Shown in pieces: positions 10,331 to 21,500 of a DNA stretch of 64,000 bases (position 1 is the stretch's first letter; each line of letters starts with the position of its first letter). Under the pieces are notes generated by a model. It saw only the letters and a list, made by a program, of their open reading frames with translations. It ran no database searches and was not told where the DNA came from. The position numbers and the translations under genes are program-made. Source of the DNA: Chiridota heheva (lineage: Eukaryota > Echinodermata > Holothuroidea > Apodida > Chiridotidae); the NCBI GenBank assembly GCA_020152595.1, contig JAIGNY010004516.1, positions 309,501-373,500 on the forward strand, given 5' to 3'.

Positions 10331-13300
10331 GTAAGTCAGGACATTGACGGCAGAGGATAGTCTGTGTAGTGGAGAGGAGTGCCATAAGTCAGGACATTGT
10401 TGGCAGAGGATAATCTGCATAGTGGGGAGGAGTGCCGTAAGTCAGGACATTGATGGCAGAGGATAGTCTGTGTAGTGGGGAGGAGTGCCGTAAGTCAGGA
10501 CATCGATGGCAGAGGATAGTCTGCATAGTGGGGAGGAGTGCCGTAAGTCAGGACATTGATGGCAGAGGATAGTCTGCATAGTGGGGAGGAGTGCCGTAAG
10601 TCAGGACATTGATGGCAGAGGATAGTCTGCATAGTGGGGAGGAGTGCCGTAAGTCAGGACATTGATGGCAGAGGATAGTCTGCATAGTGGGGAGGAGTGC
10701 CGTAAGTCAGGACATTGATGGCAGAGGATAGTCTGCATAGTGGGAGGAGTGCCGTAAGTCAGGACATTGATGGCAGAGGATAGTCTGCATAGTGGGGAGG
10801 AGTGCCGTAAGTCAGGACATTGATGGTAGAGGATAGTCTGTATAGTGGGGAGGAGTGCCGTAAGTCAGGACATTGATGGCAGAGGATAGTCTGCATAGTG
10901 GGGAGGAGTGCCGTCAGTCAGGACATTGATGGCAGAGGATAGTCTGCATAGTGGGGAGGAGTGCCGTAAGTCAGGACATTGATGGTAGAGGATAGTCTGT
11001 ATAGTGGGGAGGAGTGCCGTAAGTCAGGACATTGATGGCAGAGGATAATCTGCATAGTGGGAAGGAGTGCTGTAAGTCGGGACATTGATGGCAGAGGATA
11101 GTCTGCATAGTGGGGAGGAGTGCCGTAAGTCAGGAAATTGATGGCAGAGGATAGTCTGCATAGTGGGGAGGAGTGCCGTAAGTCAGGACATTGATGGCAG
11201 AGGATAGTCTGTGTAGTGGGGAGGAGTGCCGTAAGTCAGGACATTGATGGCAGAGGATAGTCTGCATAGTGGGGAGGAGTGCCGTAAGTCAGGACATTGA
11301 TGGCAGAGGATAGTCTGTGTAGTGGGGAGAATTGCTATAAGTCAGGACATTGATGGCAGAGGATAGTCTGCATAGTGTGGAGGAGTGCCGTAAGTCAGGA
11401 CATTGATGGCAGAGGATAGTCTGTGTAGTGGGGAGAAGTGCCGTGAGTCAGGACATTGATGGCAGAGGAAAGTCTGTGTAGTGGGGAGAAGTGCCGTAAA
11501 TCAGGACATTGATGGCAGAGGATAGTCTGTGTAGTGGGGAGAAGTGCCGTGAGTCAGGACATTGATGGCAGAGGATAGTCTGTGTAGTGGGGAGAATTGC
11601 TATAAGTCAGGACATTGATGGCAGAGGATAGTCTGCATAGTGTGGAGGAGTGCCGTAAGTCAGGACATTGATGGCAGAGGATAGTCTGTGTAGTGGGGAG
11701 AAGTGCCGTGAGTCAGGACATTGATGGCAGAGGAAAGTCTGTGTAGTGGGGAGAAGTGCCGTAAATCAGGACATTGATGGCAGAGGATAGTCTGTGTAGT
11801 GGGGAGAAGTGCCGTGAGTCAGGACATTGATGGCAGAGGATAGTCTGCATAGTGGGGAGGAGTGCCGTAAGTCAGGACATTGATGGCAGAGGATAGTCTG
11901 CATAGTGGGAGGAGTGCCGTAAGTCAGGACATTGATGGCAGAGGATAGTCTGTGTAGTGGGGAGGAGTGCCGTAAGTCAGGACATTGATGGCAGAGGATA
12001 GTCTGCATAGTGGGGAGGAGTGCCGTAAGTCAGGACATTGATGGCAGAGGATAGTCTGTGTAGTGGGAGGAGTGCCGTAAGTCAGGACATTGATGGCAGA
12101 GGATAGTCTGTGTAGTGGGGAGGAGTGCCGTAAGTCAGGACATTGATGGCAGAGGATAGTCTGCATAGTGGGGAGGAGTGCCGTAAGTCAGGACATTGAT
12201 GGCAGAGGATAGTCTGCATAGTTGGGAGGAGTGCCGTAAGTCAGGACATTGATGGCAGAGGATAGTCTGCATAGTGGGGAGGAGTGCCGTAAGTCAGGAC
12301 ATTGATGGTAGAGGATAGTCTGTATAGTGGGGAGGAGTGCCGTAAGTCAGGACATTGATGGCAGAGGATAGTCTGCATAGTGGGGAGGAGTGCCGTCAGT
12401 CAGGACATTGATGGCAGAGGATAGTCTGCATAGTGGGAGGAGTGCCGTAAGTCAGGACATTGATGGTAGAGGATAGTCTGTATAGTGGGGAGGAGTGCCG
12501 TAAGTCAGGACATTGATGGCAGAGGATAATCTGCATAGTGGGAAGGAGTGCTGTAAGTCGGGACATTGATGGCAGAGGATAGTCTGCATAGTGGGGAGGA
12601 GTGCCGTAAGTCAGGAAATTGATGGCAGAGGATAGTCTGCATAGTGGGGAGGAGTGCCGTAAGTCAGGACATTGATGGCAGAGGATAGTCTGTGTGGTGG
12701 GAGGAGTGCCGTAAGTCAGGACATTGATGGCAGAGGATAGTCTGCATAGTGGGGAGGAGTGCCGTAAGTCAGGACATTGATGGCAGAGGATAGTCTGTGT
12801 AGTGGGGAGAATTGCTATAAGTCAGGACATTGATGGCAGAGGATAGTCTGCATAGTGTGGAGGAGTGCCGTAAGTCAGGACATTGATGGCAGAGGATAGT
12901 CTGTGTAGTGGGGAGAAGTGCCGTGAGTCAGGACATTGATGGCAGAGGAAAGTCTGTGTAGTGGGGAGAAGTGCCGTAAATCAGGACATTGATGGCAGAG
13001 GATAGTCTGTGTAGTGGGGAGAAGTGCCGTGAGTCAGGACATTGATGGCAGAGGATAGTCTGCATAGTGGGGAGGAGTGCCGTAAGTCAGGACATTGATG
13101 GCAGAGGATAGTCTGCATAGTGGGGAGGAGTGCCGTAAGTCAGGACATTGATGGCAGAGGATAGTCTGTGTAGTGGGAGGAGTGCCGTAAGTCAGGACAT
13201 TGATGGCAGAGGATAGTCTGCATAGTGGGGAGGAGTGCCGTAAGTCAGGACATTGATGGCAGAGGATAGTCTGTGTAGTGGGGAGGAGTGCCGTAAGTCA

Positions 13301-14152
13301 GGACATTGATGGCAGAGGATAGTCTGTGTAGTGGGGAGGAGTGCCGTAAGTCAGGACATTGATGGCAGAGGATAGTCTGCATAGTGGGGAGGAGTGCCGT
13401 AAGTCAGGACATTGATGGCAGAGGATAGTCTGTGTAGTGGGGAGATGTGCCGTGAGTCAGGACATTGATGGCAGAGGATAGTTTGCATAGTGGGGAGGAG
13501 TGCCGTAAGTCAGGACATTGATGGCAGAGGATAGTCTGTGTAGTGGGGAGAAGTGCCGTGAGTCAGGACATTGATGGCAGAGGATAGTCTGCATAGTGGG
13601 GAGGAGTGCTGTAAGTCAGGACATTGATGGCAGAGGATAGTCTGCATAGTGGGGAGGAGTGCCGTAAGTGGGGAGGAGTGCTGTAAGTCAGGACATTGAT
13701 GGCAGAGGATAGTCTGCATAGTGGGGAGGAGTGCCGTAAGTCAGGACATTGATGGCAGGGATAGTCTGTGTAGTGGGAGGAGTGCCGTAAGTCAGGACAT
13801 TGATGGCAGAGGATAGTCTGTGTAGTGGGGAGAAGTGCCATAAGTCAGGACATTGATGGCAGAGGATAGTCTGCATAGTGGGGAGGAGTGCCGTAAGTCA
13901 GGACATTGATGGCAGAGGATAGTCTGCATAGTGGGGAGGAGTGCCGTAAGTCAGGACATTGATGGCAGAGGATAGTCTGTGTAGTGGGGAGAAGTGCCGT
14001 GAGTCAGGACATTGATGGCAGAGGATAGTCTGTGTAGTGGGGAGAAGTGCCATAAGTCAGGACATTGATGGCAGAGGATAGTCTGCATAGTGGGGAGAAG
14101 TGCCGTAAGTCAGGACATTGATGGCAGGGAATAGTCTGCATAATGGGGAGAT
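10331..14152. repeat. 53-bp minisatellite, about 72 copies
   Basis: Unit of 53 bp containing GTAAGTCAGGACATTGATGG, CAGAGGATAGTCTGCATAGT and GGGGAGGAGTGCC. Common variants are TGTGTAG for TGCATAG and GAGAAGTGCCGTG for GAGGAGTGCCGTA. A block of about 1.48 kb is duplicated inside the array and a 265-bp (5-unit) block is duplicated locally. Because 53 is not a multiple of three, the many minus-strand frames only cycle through three readings and are not genes. Confidence 0.97.
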
Positions 14153-14801
14153 GTGGCCTGGTATGTGTAACCACCATCAACAAAGTTGGATAAGATGATG
14201 CTTCGTATGTGTTTCAGTTTTATTAGAAACATATTCTGAGAATTAATTCATGGATTTTGATTTGATTAGTGTCTTCGGCAGTGCCCAGGGGAATTGATGA
14301 ACTTTTGTGTGTTTGTACGTTTGTGAAGAGTATTACAGAAGTTTCCGCTCTGCTGAGTGCATGCCCTGTAGATGAACGTAAGACACGTCCTATTTTGAAG
14401 TCATTGAGCCCATTCCAAGTTTTGAGTTGATATCAACATGTTTACAGTCTCACTTCACCTCCCATATCTGCTTTGTGCCAAGTGGTGTAAAAAGCCTCAA
14501 CAGAATGTCTCCCATCTGTCCCTGTCAGCTGTACTGCCTATTCCCCAAGAATTCCACCCAGCGTTGGTCCTCTCTTTCTGCACCATTTGTTGCCACATTA
14601 TTTTTGGGCATCCACGCTTTCTCTGTCCCTCCGGGGCCCAGGTATGTGTTCTGCTCAGTGCCCTGTAGATGAACATAATATTTGCTGTCCTGTCATGTTT
14701 TGAAGTCTTTGAACCCAATCCAAGTTTTGAGATGATAATAATATGCCAAGCTTCAGATATCTTCAGGATTCTCTGAAGTGAAATGTCTCCCTCTGTGGTT
14801 A
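14153..14801. other. Intron sequence after the 53-bp array
   Basis: Contains a diverged direct repeat (TTTGAAGTC.TTGA.CCCA.TCCAAGTTTTGAG.TGAT near 14394 and 14698; CTGTAGATGAACxTAA near 14367 and 14661). The overlapping open frames at 14427-14718 on both strands have no recognisable domain. Confidence 0.45.
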
Positions 14802-14943
14802 GGAAAAGCTCACAATTCCAACTGCCCAGACATGGCTGATGATATTAAGCTTCAGTGCATATATACACAAATGTGCATAGTATAAACGCACTGAAGCATG
14901 ACATTACTGGCCATGTCTGGGCAGTTGGAATTGTGAGCCTTCC
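14802..14943. mobile_element. 142-bp palindromic fold-back element
   Basis: Left arm GGAAAAGCTCACAATTCCAA, then CTGCCCAGACATGG, and GCTTCAGTGC; right arm GCACTGAAGC, then CCATGTCTGGGCAG, and TTGGAATTGTGAGCCTTCC. The arms are about 55 bp with a loop of about 30 bp. No flanking duplication recognised. Confidence 0.8.
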
Positions 14944-15169
14944 CTCATATAAACCTAATATTTGATTCCATAGAATTCCAAGTTAAAAAAAATTGAATGA
15001 ATTTTTTTTCTGATAATCATATTTGTCATGAATTTTTTCATTGGATCAAATGAATTGTGGTGATTGTACTAAGTGTATTGCACAATATGAATTTGTAGAA
15101 TTCCAAACTAAAGAATTTGAATAACTTATTTCTGCGGATTTTGATATTTTTGATTTTTTCATTGGATTA

Positions 15170-15388
15170 AATGAATGCTGGTGATGTCATTGTGTGGACA
15201 TAAGCTATGAATGCTGGTGATGTCATTGTGTGGACATAAGCTATGAATGCTGGTGATGTCATTGTGTGGACATAAGCTATGAATGCTGGTGATGTCATTG
15301 TGTGGACATAAGCTATGAATGCTGGTGATGTCATTGTGTGGACATAAGCTATGAATGCTGGTGATGTCATTGTGTGGACATAAGCTAA
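15170..15388. repeat. 36-bp tandem repeat, 6 near-identical copies
   Basis: The unit ATGAATGCTGGTGATGTCAT followed by TGTGTGGACATAAGCT is repeated six times with no visible differences. 36 is a multiple of three, so the minus strand stays open (AYVHTMTSPAFI repeats), but nothing indicates translation. Confidence 0.95.
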
Positions 15389-15997
15389 ACCCATTTTAAT
15401 AGCAACCCGAGCTTGCACCTGAGATCACTAAACTTCAGTGCTATAAAGAATTACCCACAGGCCTCTCGCTCCTACACAACACATAACTTAATCTCCACAC
15501 TCTGACCTCTGTGTGATAAACTTTACAGTGAGTTTACAAGAAGTTACATATCTCAAAATATATTTTTGTGGGTGTAGATTTCAAGTATGGGAGAATGAAT
15601 TAGTTGTGTGGTTGTTTGGAGAATTTGTATTTTCCAAAAATAGTAACTGTCTTCTCCTAAGCAGTGTATAGGGAATGTCCATGTAATGTGATAACAATGT
15701 TTAAATTGCAACAAATTCTTCAGGTTTTCACATAGTGTCCATGGTTCCTAAAAGGGTTGATCAATACAATACCTTTGTGAAGTACAGTAAGCACGATACG
15801 AATTGAAGAATTTAAATGTAATACCCAATATCAATCAGTTTGGGTTGATATTCATGTTTATTACATAAAAGCTGAAGCATTTAAGATATCACACCCCAGA
15901 TGTTATATCATATAGACAGATGCCTTAAGCATTAACAAAAAAAAGTAGGGCAGGGTTTTACTTGGCACTTTGGCATTCCTGGGAAGAAAAAACCCCC
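15389..15997. other. Intron sequence
   Basis: AT-rich; no recognisable element or exon. Confidence 0.4.
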
Positions 15998-16113
15998 ATT
16001 CATGCCAGTATGCATGTGACTTCAATGTTAGCACAGTAAATAACATTGAAGTTCAATTCATGCCAGTATGCATGTGACTTCAATGTTAGCACAGTAAATA
16101 ACGTTGAAGTTCA
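15998..16113. repeat. 58-bp direct duplication
   Basis: ATTCATGCCAGTATGCATGT followed by GACTTCAATGTTAGCACAGT occurs twice in tandem with one visible difference (AACATTGAAG and AACGTTGAAG). Each copy also holds a CTTCAATGTT...AACATTGAAG inverted repeat that could form a hairpin. Confidence 0.85.
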
Positions 16114-16131
16114 ATGAAACAGTATAAACCA

Positions 16132-17550
16132 GGGTTGGTAGATTGTCCCAAGTGTAAAAAGCCAAATCAATTTAAGAACAAAAAAAAAATGCAGTTTGAA
16201 AAAAAAAGCCAAATCAGTTTGAAAAAAGCCAAATCAGTTTGAAAAAAGCCAAATCAGTTTGAAAAAAGCCAAATCAGTTTGACTGAAAAAAGCCACATCA
16301 GTTTGAAAAAAGCCAAATCAGTTTGAAAAAAGCCAAATCAGTTTGAAAAAAGCTAAATCAGTTTGAAAAAAGCTAAATCAGTTTGAAAAAGGCCAAATCA
16401 GTTTCAAAAAGCCAAATCAATTTGAAAAGGCCAAATCAGTTTGAAACATTTCAAATCAGTTTGAAAAAAGCCAAATCAGTTTGAAAAAACCCAAATCAGT
16501 TTAAAAAAAAGCCAAATCAGTTTGACTGAAAAAAGCCACATCAGTTTGAAAAAAGCTAAATCAGTTTGAAAAAAAAAGCTAAATCAGTTTGAAAAGGCCA
16601 AAACAGTTTGAAAAAAAGCCTAATCAATTTGTAAAAAAGCCAATTTAGTTTGGAAAAGGCCAAATCAGTTTGAAAGAAGTGCAATCAATTTGAAAAGATC
16701 CAAATCACTTTGAAAAAAAGCTTAATCAGTTTGAAACATTCCAAGTCAGTTTGAAAAATGACAAATCAGTTTCAAAAAAGCCAAATCAGTTTGGAAAAAA
16801 GCCAAATCAATTTGAAAAAAGCCAAATCAGTTTCAAAAAGGCCAAATCAGTTTGAAAAAAAGCCAAATCAGTTTGAAAAAAGCCTAATCAGTTTGAAAAA
16901 AGCCAAATCAGTTTGAAAAAGGCCAAATCAGTTTTAAAAAGGCCAAGTCAGTTTGAAAAAAAGCCAAATCAGATTGAAAAAAGCCAAATTAGTTTGAAAA
17001 AGGCCAAATCAGTTTCAAAAAGCCAAATCAATTTGAAAAGGCCAAATCAGTTTGAAACATTCCAAGTCAGTTTGAAAAAGCGAAATAAGTTTGAAAAAGC
17101 CAGCTCAGTTTGAAAAAAAAAGTCAAATCATTTTGAAAAAAGCGAAATCAGTTTAAAAAAAAAGCCAAATCAGTTTTAAAATAGGCCAAATCAGTTTGAA
17201 AAAAAGCCAAATCAGTTTGGAAAAATGTGAATTCAGTTTAAAAAAACCGTAGTTAGTTTGAGAAAAAGCCAAATCAGTTTAAAAGAAAAGCCAAATCAGT
17301 TTGAGAAAAAGCCAAATCAGTAAGAAAAAACCCCAAATAGGTTTGAAAAAAAGCCAAACCAGTTTGACAAAAAGCCCGATCAATTTAAAAAAACAAATCA
17401 CTTTAAAAAAAAAAGCTAAATTACTTTGAAAAAAGCCAAATCAGTCAAAATTTTAAAACGGATCGACTACTGGCAGGTCCAGACGCTCTTGTGGGAGGAG
17501 TAAAATGTACTGAAAGGCAAAAACATGTTATTTTGTATATCCAATAAGAT
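16132..17550. repeat. Dispersed repeat expanded by a 20-bp (GAAAAAAGCCAAATCAGTTT) array
   Basis: About 60 imperfect 20-bp units fill 16175-17455. The left flank (GGTTGGTAGATTGTCCCAAG) and right flank (CTGGCAGGTCCAGACGCTC, ATGTACTGAAAGGCAAAAAC) match the two sides of a short repeat at 57787-57990 that holds only about three such units. The frame at 16913-17113 is a by-product of the lysine-rich array. Confidence 0.85.
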
Positions 17551-18150
17551 TTTTAGGAGACTGTTTGGGCAAAGAGGAGCCACGTGATACGATTTGTTCG
17601 ATCAAGTGATCACTCTGTCCCCCTTGCTGCTCCATGTGCTTCAAACTTTTGATCAGATTTCAACCAAAGAGAAAAAATGTTGGTCATCAGTGTGATAACG
17701 TAGACCAGAAAAAGCGTTGTTCTTGTGTAGAGCGATTGCTATTAACTTCTTCATTTGCTTGGTGATGAGGAAGGTATCCTTACAAAGGTCCAAACTGGAA
17801 AACAAATACAAAATTCCGCCTCGCCCCTCACAATTTTCTACAATAAAGGGTAAACAAACAATTTTTTTGCTAGGCCTGATCATCAAGTACATGATTCCAA
17901 GAAGACTCCATATTTTGCATAAATATTCTGTTTTGGATAAGTGTACTGTACGATTGTGAAACATAAGATAGCAGTGAATCATATATTTGGTTAACTATTG
18001 ATACTTTATTTCAAGCTGTGGCAATCGTAGTGTGTGGGTATTACATCATGGTGAGGGTAAGGTGTGGTGGCATTGGGCAGGGGGGTTGTTCATAAAGTTT
18101 CCTTATAGTAGCTATCAACAGCTGCTGAAAGGTTATCTGTTTGATAATAC
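17551..18150. other. Intron sequence
   Basis: Open frames on both strands (17653-17982 minus, 17717-17959 plus) overlap and show no recognised domain. Nothing else seen. Confidence 0.35.
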
Positions 18151-18152
18151 CA

Positions 18153-19280
18153 TACTGTGTCAAATAAAACCAGTACATACAGTACTGTGTCAAATAAAAC
18201 CAGTACATACAGTACTGTGTCAAATAAAACCAGTACATACAGTACTGTGTCAAATAAAACCAGTACATACAGTACTGTGTCAAATAAAACCAGTACATAC
18301 AGTACTGTGTCAAATAAAACCAGTACATACAGTACTATGTAAAATAAAACCAGTACATACAGTAGCTGTGTCAAATAAAACCAGTACAAGATAAACAGTA
18401 CTATTGTAAAATAAAACCAGTACATACAGATAAAAATATTCATGCTGTGTCAAATAAAAAAAAAACCAGTACATACAGTATTATGTAAAATAAAACCATA
18501 CTGTATGCATACAGTACATGTGTCAAATAAAACCAGTACACACAGTACTGTGTCAAATAAAACCAGTACAAACAGTACATATGTAAAATAAAACCAAAAC
18601 CAGTACATAAAAACAGAACATAGTATGATAAAAAGCATAACATAAAACCATTACATACTGTGTAAAATAAAACCATTACATACTGTATAAGATAACAAAA
18701 ATAGTACATAGTGTATAAACTGAAACCAATACATACAGTACTGTGTAAAATAAGACCATTACATAATGTGCAAGGTAAACCCAGTACATACTGAACATAC
18801 TGAAAATAAAACCAGAACATAAAAACAGTACATACTGTATAAGATAAAAACAGTACATACTGTATAAGATAAAAAGCATAACATAGTGTGTAAACTAAAA
18901 CCAGTACATACTGTATAATAAAACCATTACATACTCTGTAAAATAAAACAATTGCACATTGTGTAAGATAAAACCATTACATATTGTGTAAGATAAAACC
19001 ATTACATACTGTATTAAAAAAATCCATTACATACTGTATAAGATAAAAACAATAGTTCATAGTGTATAACTAAAACCAGTACATACTGTCTAAAATAAAG
19101 CCATTACATACTGTGTGAATAAAACCAGTACATATTGAGGAAAAAAACCCATCACACACTGTAAAGTAAAACATTACTTAATGTGTAAGATAAAACAATT
19201 ACATACTGTGCAAAATAAAACCATTATATATGTGTAAGATAAAACTATTACATACTGTGTAAGATAAAACCATTAACAGA
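18153..19280. repeat. 30-bp tandem array (CAGTACTGTGTCAAATAAAA + CCAGTACATA)
   Basis: The first seven or so copies (18153-18360) are almost perfect 30-bp units; the rest decay, with many indels, to about 19280. The unit is a multiple of three, which keeps frames open on both strands (QIKPVHTVLC on plus, MYWFYLTQYC on minus). These are not genes. Confidence 0.95.
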
Positions 19281-19604
19281 TCAACAGATTGCATGAAAGA
19301 ATGTTGATGTGATTGATGCCCTTAGCAACTGATAATGTTTGCCAAATAAAAAGTTGTGTGGTTCTTGAGGTTCAGATACAGTATCAATATTCTTAATCAA
19401 GTGCAAATGTGTTCTACAAGTCCTTTGCCAAAACGATATATGCTTTACCCTCGGAAAGGAACTGAAGGTATGCTTGTAATGTGCCATCAGATTGCATTTG
19501 ATTTTGCTTAGTGTTTTCATTGGTATTATGAAGAACAGATGGAAAACCTTGATATTCAAACCGGTTGAACCCAGAGCCATCTTCCCATTGCGATTTCTGA
19601 CTTA

Positions 19605-20155
19605 CTAAAGCTTCAGAAACATAAACTTCAGTAGAAATGGAGAGATAAACTTCAGTAGAAAATGGAGACTGGTGGACTTACTATAATAAGCTTTAGGGAC
19701 ATTAACTTCAATAAAAAGGGAGAGATCAACTTCAGTAGAAAAGGAGAGTGGTGGACCTACTACAATAAGCTTCAGGGATAAATAAACTTCAGTTGAAATG
19801 GAGAAATCAACTTCAGTAGAAAAGGAGAGTGGTGGACTTACTACAATAAGCTTCAGGGACAGATAAACTTCTGTAGAAAGGGAGAGATAAACTTCAGTAG
19901 AAAAGGAGACTGGTGGACTTACTACAATAAGTTTCAGGGACATTAAGTTCTGTAAAAAGGGAGAGATCAACTTCAGTAGAAAAGGAGAGTGGTGGACCTA
20001 CTACAATAAGCTTGAGGGACATAAAATTTAGTAGAAAGGGAGAGATAAACTTCAGTAGAAAGGGAGACTGGTGGACTTACTACAATAAGCTTCAGGGACA
20101 TTAACTTCAGTAAAATGGGAGAGATAAACTTCAGTAGAAAGGGAGAGTGGTGGAT
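19605..20155. repeat. 80-bp tandem array
   Basis: The anchor ACTACAATAAGCTTCAGGGA recurs at an 80-bp period (starts near 19677, 19757, 19837, 19917, 19997, 20077). Each unit holds two copies of AACTTCAGTAGAAAxGGAGA, so the 80-bp unit is itself built from a shorter repeat. Confidence 0.9.
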
Positions 20156-21500
20156 ATTACTGTTTTTCTATCCTTACATCTATCTGTCTATCAGTCCATC
20201 CATCCAGTGGAGGCTGGATAGGGGAAAGGGGGTGCTTTTGCCTCCAAAGACTTGCAAATAACTTTTTTTATTTATTGAATTATATGTATAATAAAAAATA
20301 TGTTCGTTTTTTTCCCCACAGTCATGCTCCACTCTTCCAATTAAAATATCTTAATCTCTTACAGCCGCCCATTCATCCATTCATTTGTCTGTCCATCTTT
20401 TCATCTGTCATTCTAATTCTATCCATGCGTCTACCCATGCGTCTACCCATGTACATATATTTCGTTAAAAAAGAAGCTATTTCTATATTTTAAAATGTTT
20501 TGGGTGAATTTGTTAATTTCTTCATTAGTACAACAAATTGACTACAAAACTGGATGTTATTGATACCACTAAATTAGTGCATGTCTGTTGATTGACCAAT
20601 CAGACAATTCTTATCAAGGTATAGTCAGTTATTGATCCACCTGATCATCTATTTTGTGCATTGATTAATCAATTGATAAAATGATCAGTTGTGTGTAGAA
20701 AAACAATCGATTATCTATTGCATTTATTATAGCTTAATTGTGTCCACGCCAGGTCAATTCAAGGAAATGAAAAGGCCAAATATTGGACACCTAGTTCTTG
20801 AACTTGAAAGTTGAAGCCAGGAAGGAAATCTGGCTGTTTGTTTTTGTTCTGTGAATTAAATACCACAAGAGAGGAAGTAATGGGTGGAATCTGTCAAATA
20901 AGATTACAGAATATGATTAATTGCCCACATAACAACTGAATATTGAAGTGAAACAAAAAGGCTGTATAAATACGGTACATAGTTAAAGGCTTGTAGATGT
21001 TTTTTAGTTGAGATTGTGGTGAATACCATGGAGGTGTATGTTGATACCTAGCAATATAATGTGGTGTATATTTCTTGTAAGTTTGCCATGGTAGGTAACA
21101 TTGTAGGAATGATTTAGTATTGCCAGATGGGTTCAGGAATGGATTCAGAAAATTAGATGTGATGGTCAGAGCTACATGTTTTAATGTAGTTATTATGCAA
21201 GAATATGGTAAGGTCAGTTTGTATTGTATTTTTGTAATGACGATTATTATGTGGGTAATTCAACACCAATTTGATTGGCAAACTTGATGGTGGTATTTAA
21301 AAGAAAAACATGCCACAGAGAAAAGTTTTTGCTGTATAAACTTGTTTGCTAGAATCAATTTTATTTCACTTTACTGAATCATTGTTCATGCACAGCCTTT
21401 TTTATCAGTTGCATATATAACAACACAAAATTAGAGGGTGGGAGCACATGTGTTACAGACAAAGTAATGTCAGGTTACAAGCATTGTTGATAAATAGGTT
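20156..21500. other. Intron sequence, low complexity then unique
   Basis: 20180-20215 and 20365-20450 hold degenerate CCATCCAT/TCTATCTG/TCTACCCATGCG repeats. The rest is AT-rich with nothing recognised. Confidence 0.4.

Noticed and set aside
11766-13876. Minus-strand open frames reading SSAINVLTYGTP and CHQCPDLRHSSP repeats
   Set aside because: They lie entirely in the 53-bp minisatellite and just cycle through its three readings; no start context, domain or flanking gene.
10331-14152. Possible CRISPR array
   Set aside because: Repeats are directly adjacent with no unique spacers and the sequence is an animal genome.
15167-15418. 83-codon frame with AYVHTMTSPAFI repeats
   Set aside because: 36-bp repeat artefact, no independent support.
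17653-17982. 109-codon minus-strand frame
   Set aside because: No domain recognised; an overlapping plus-strand frame is equally open; AT-rich intron.
18032-18879. Open frames on both strands over the 30-bp array
   Set aside because: Again a unit that is a multiple of three; hydrophobic look of the minus frame comes from the T-rich unit.
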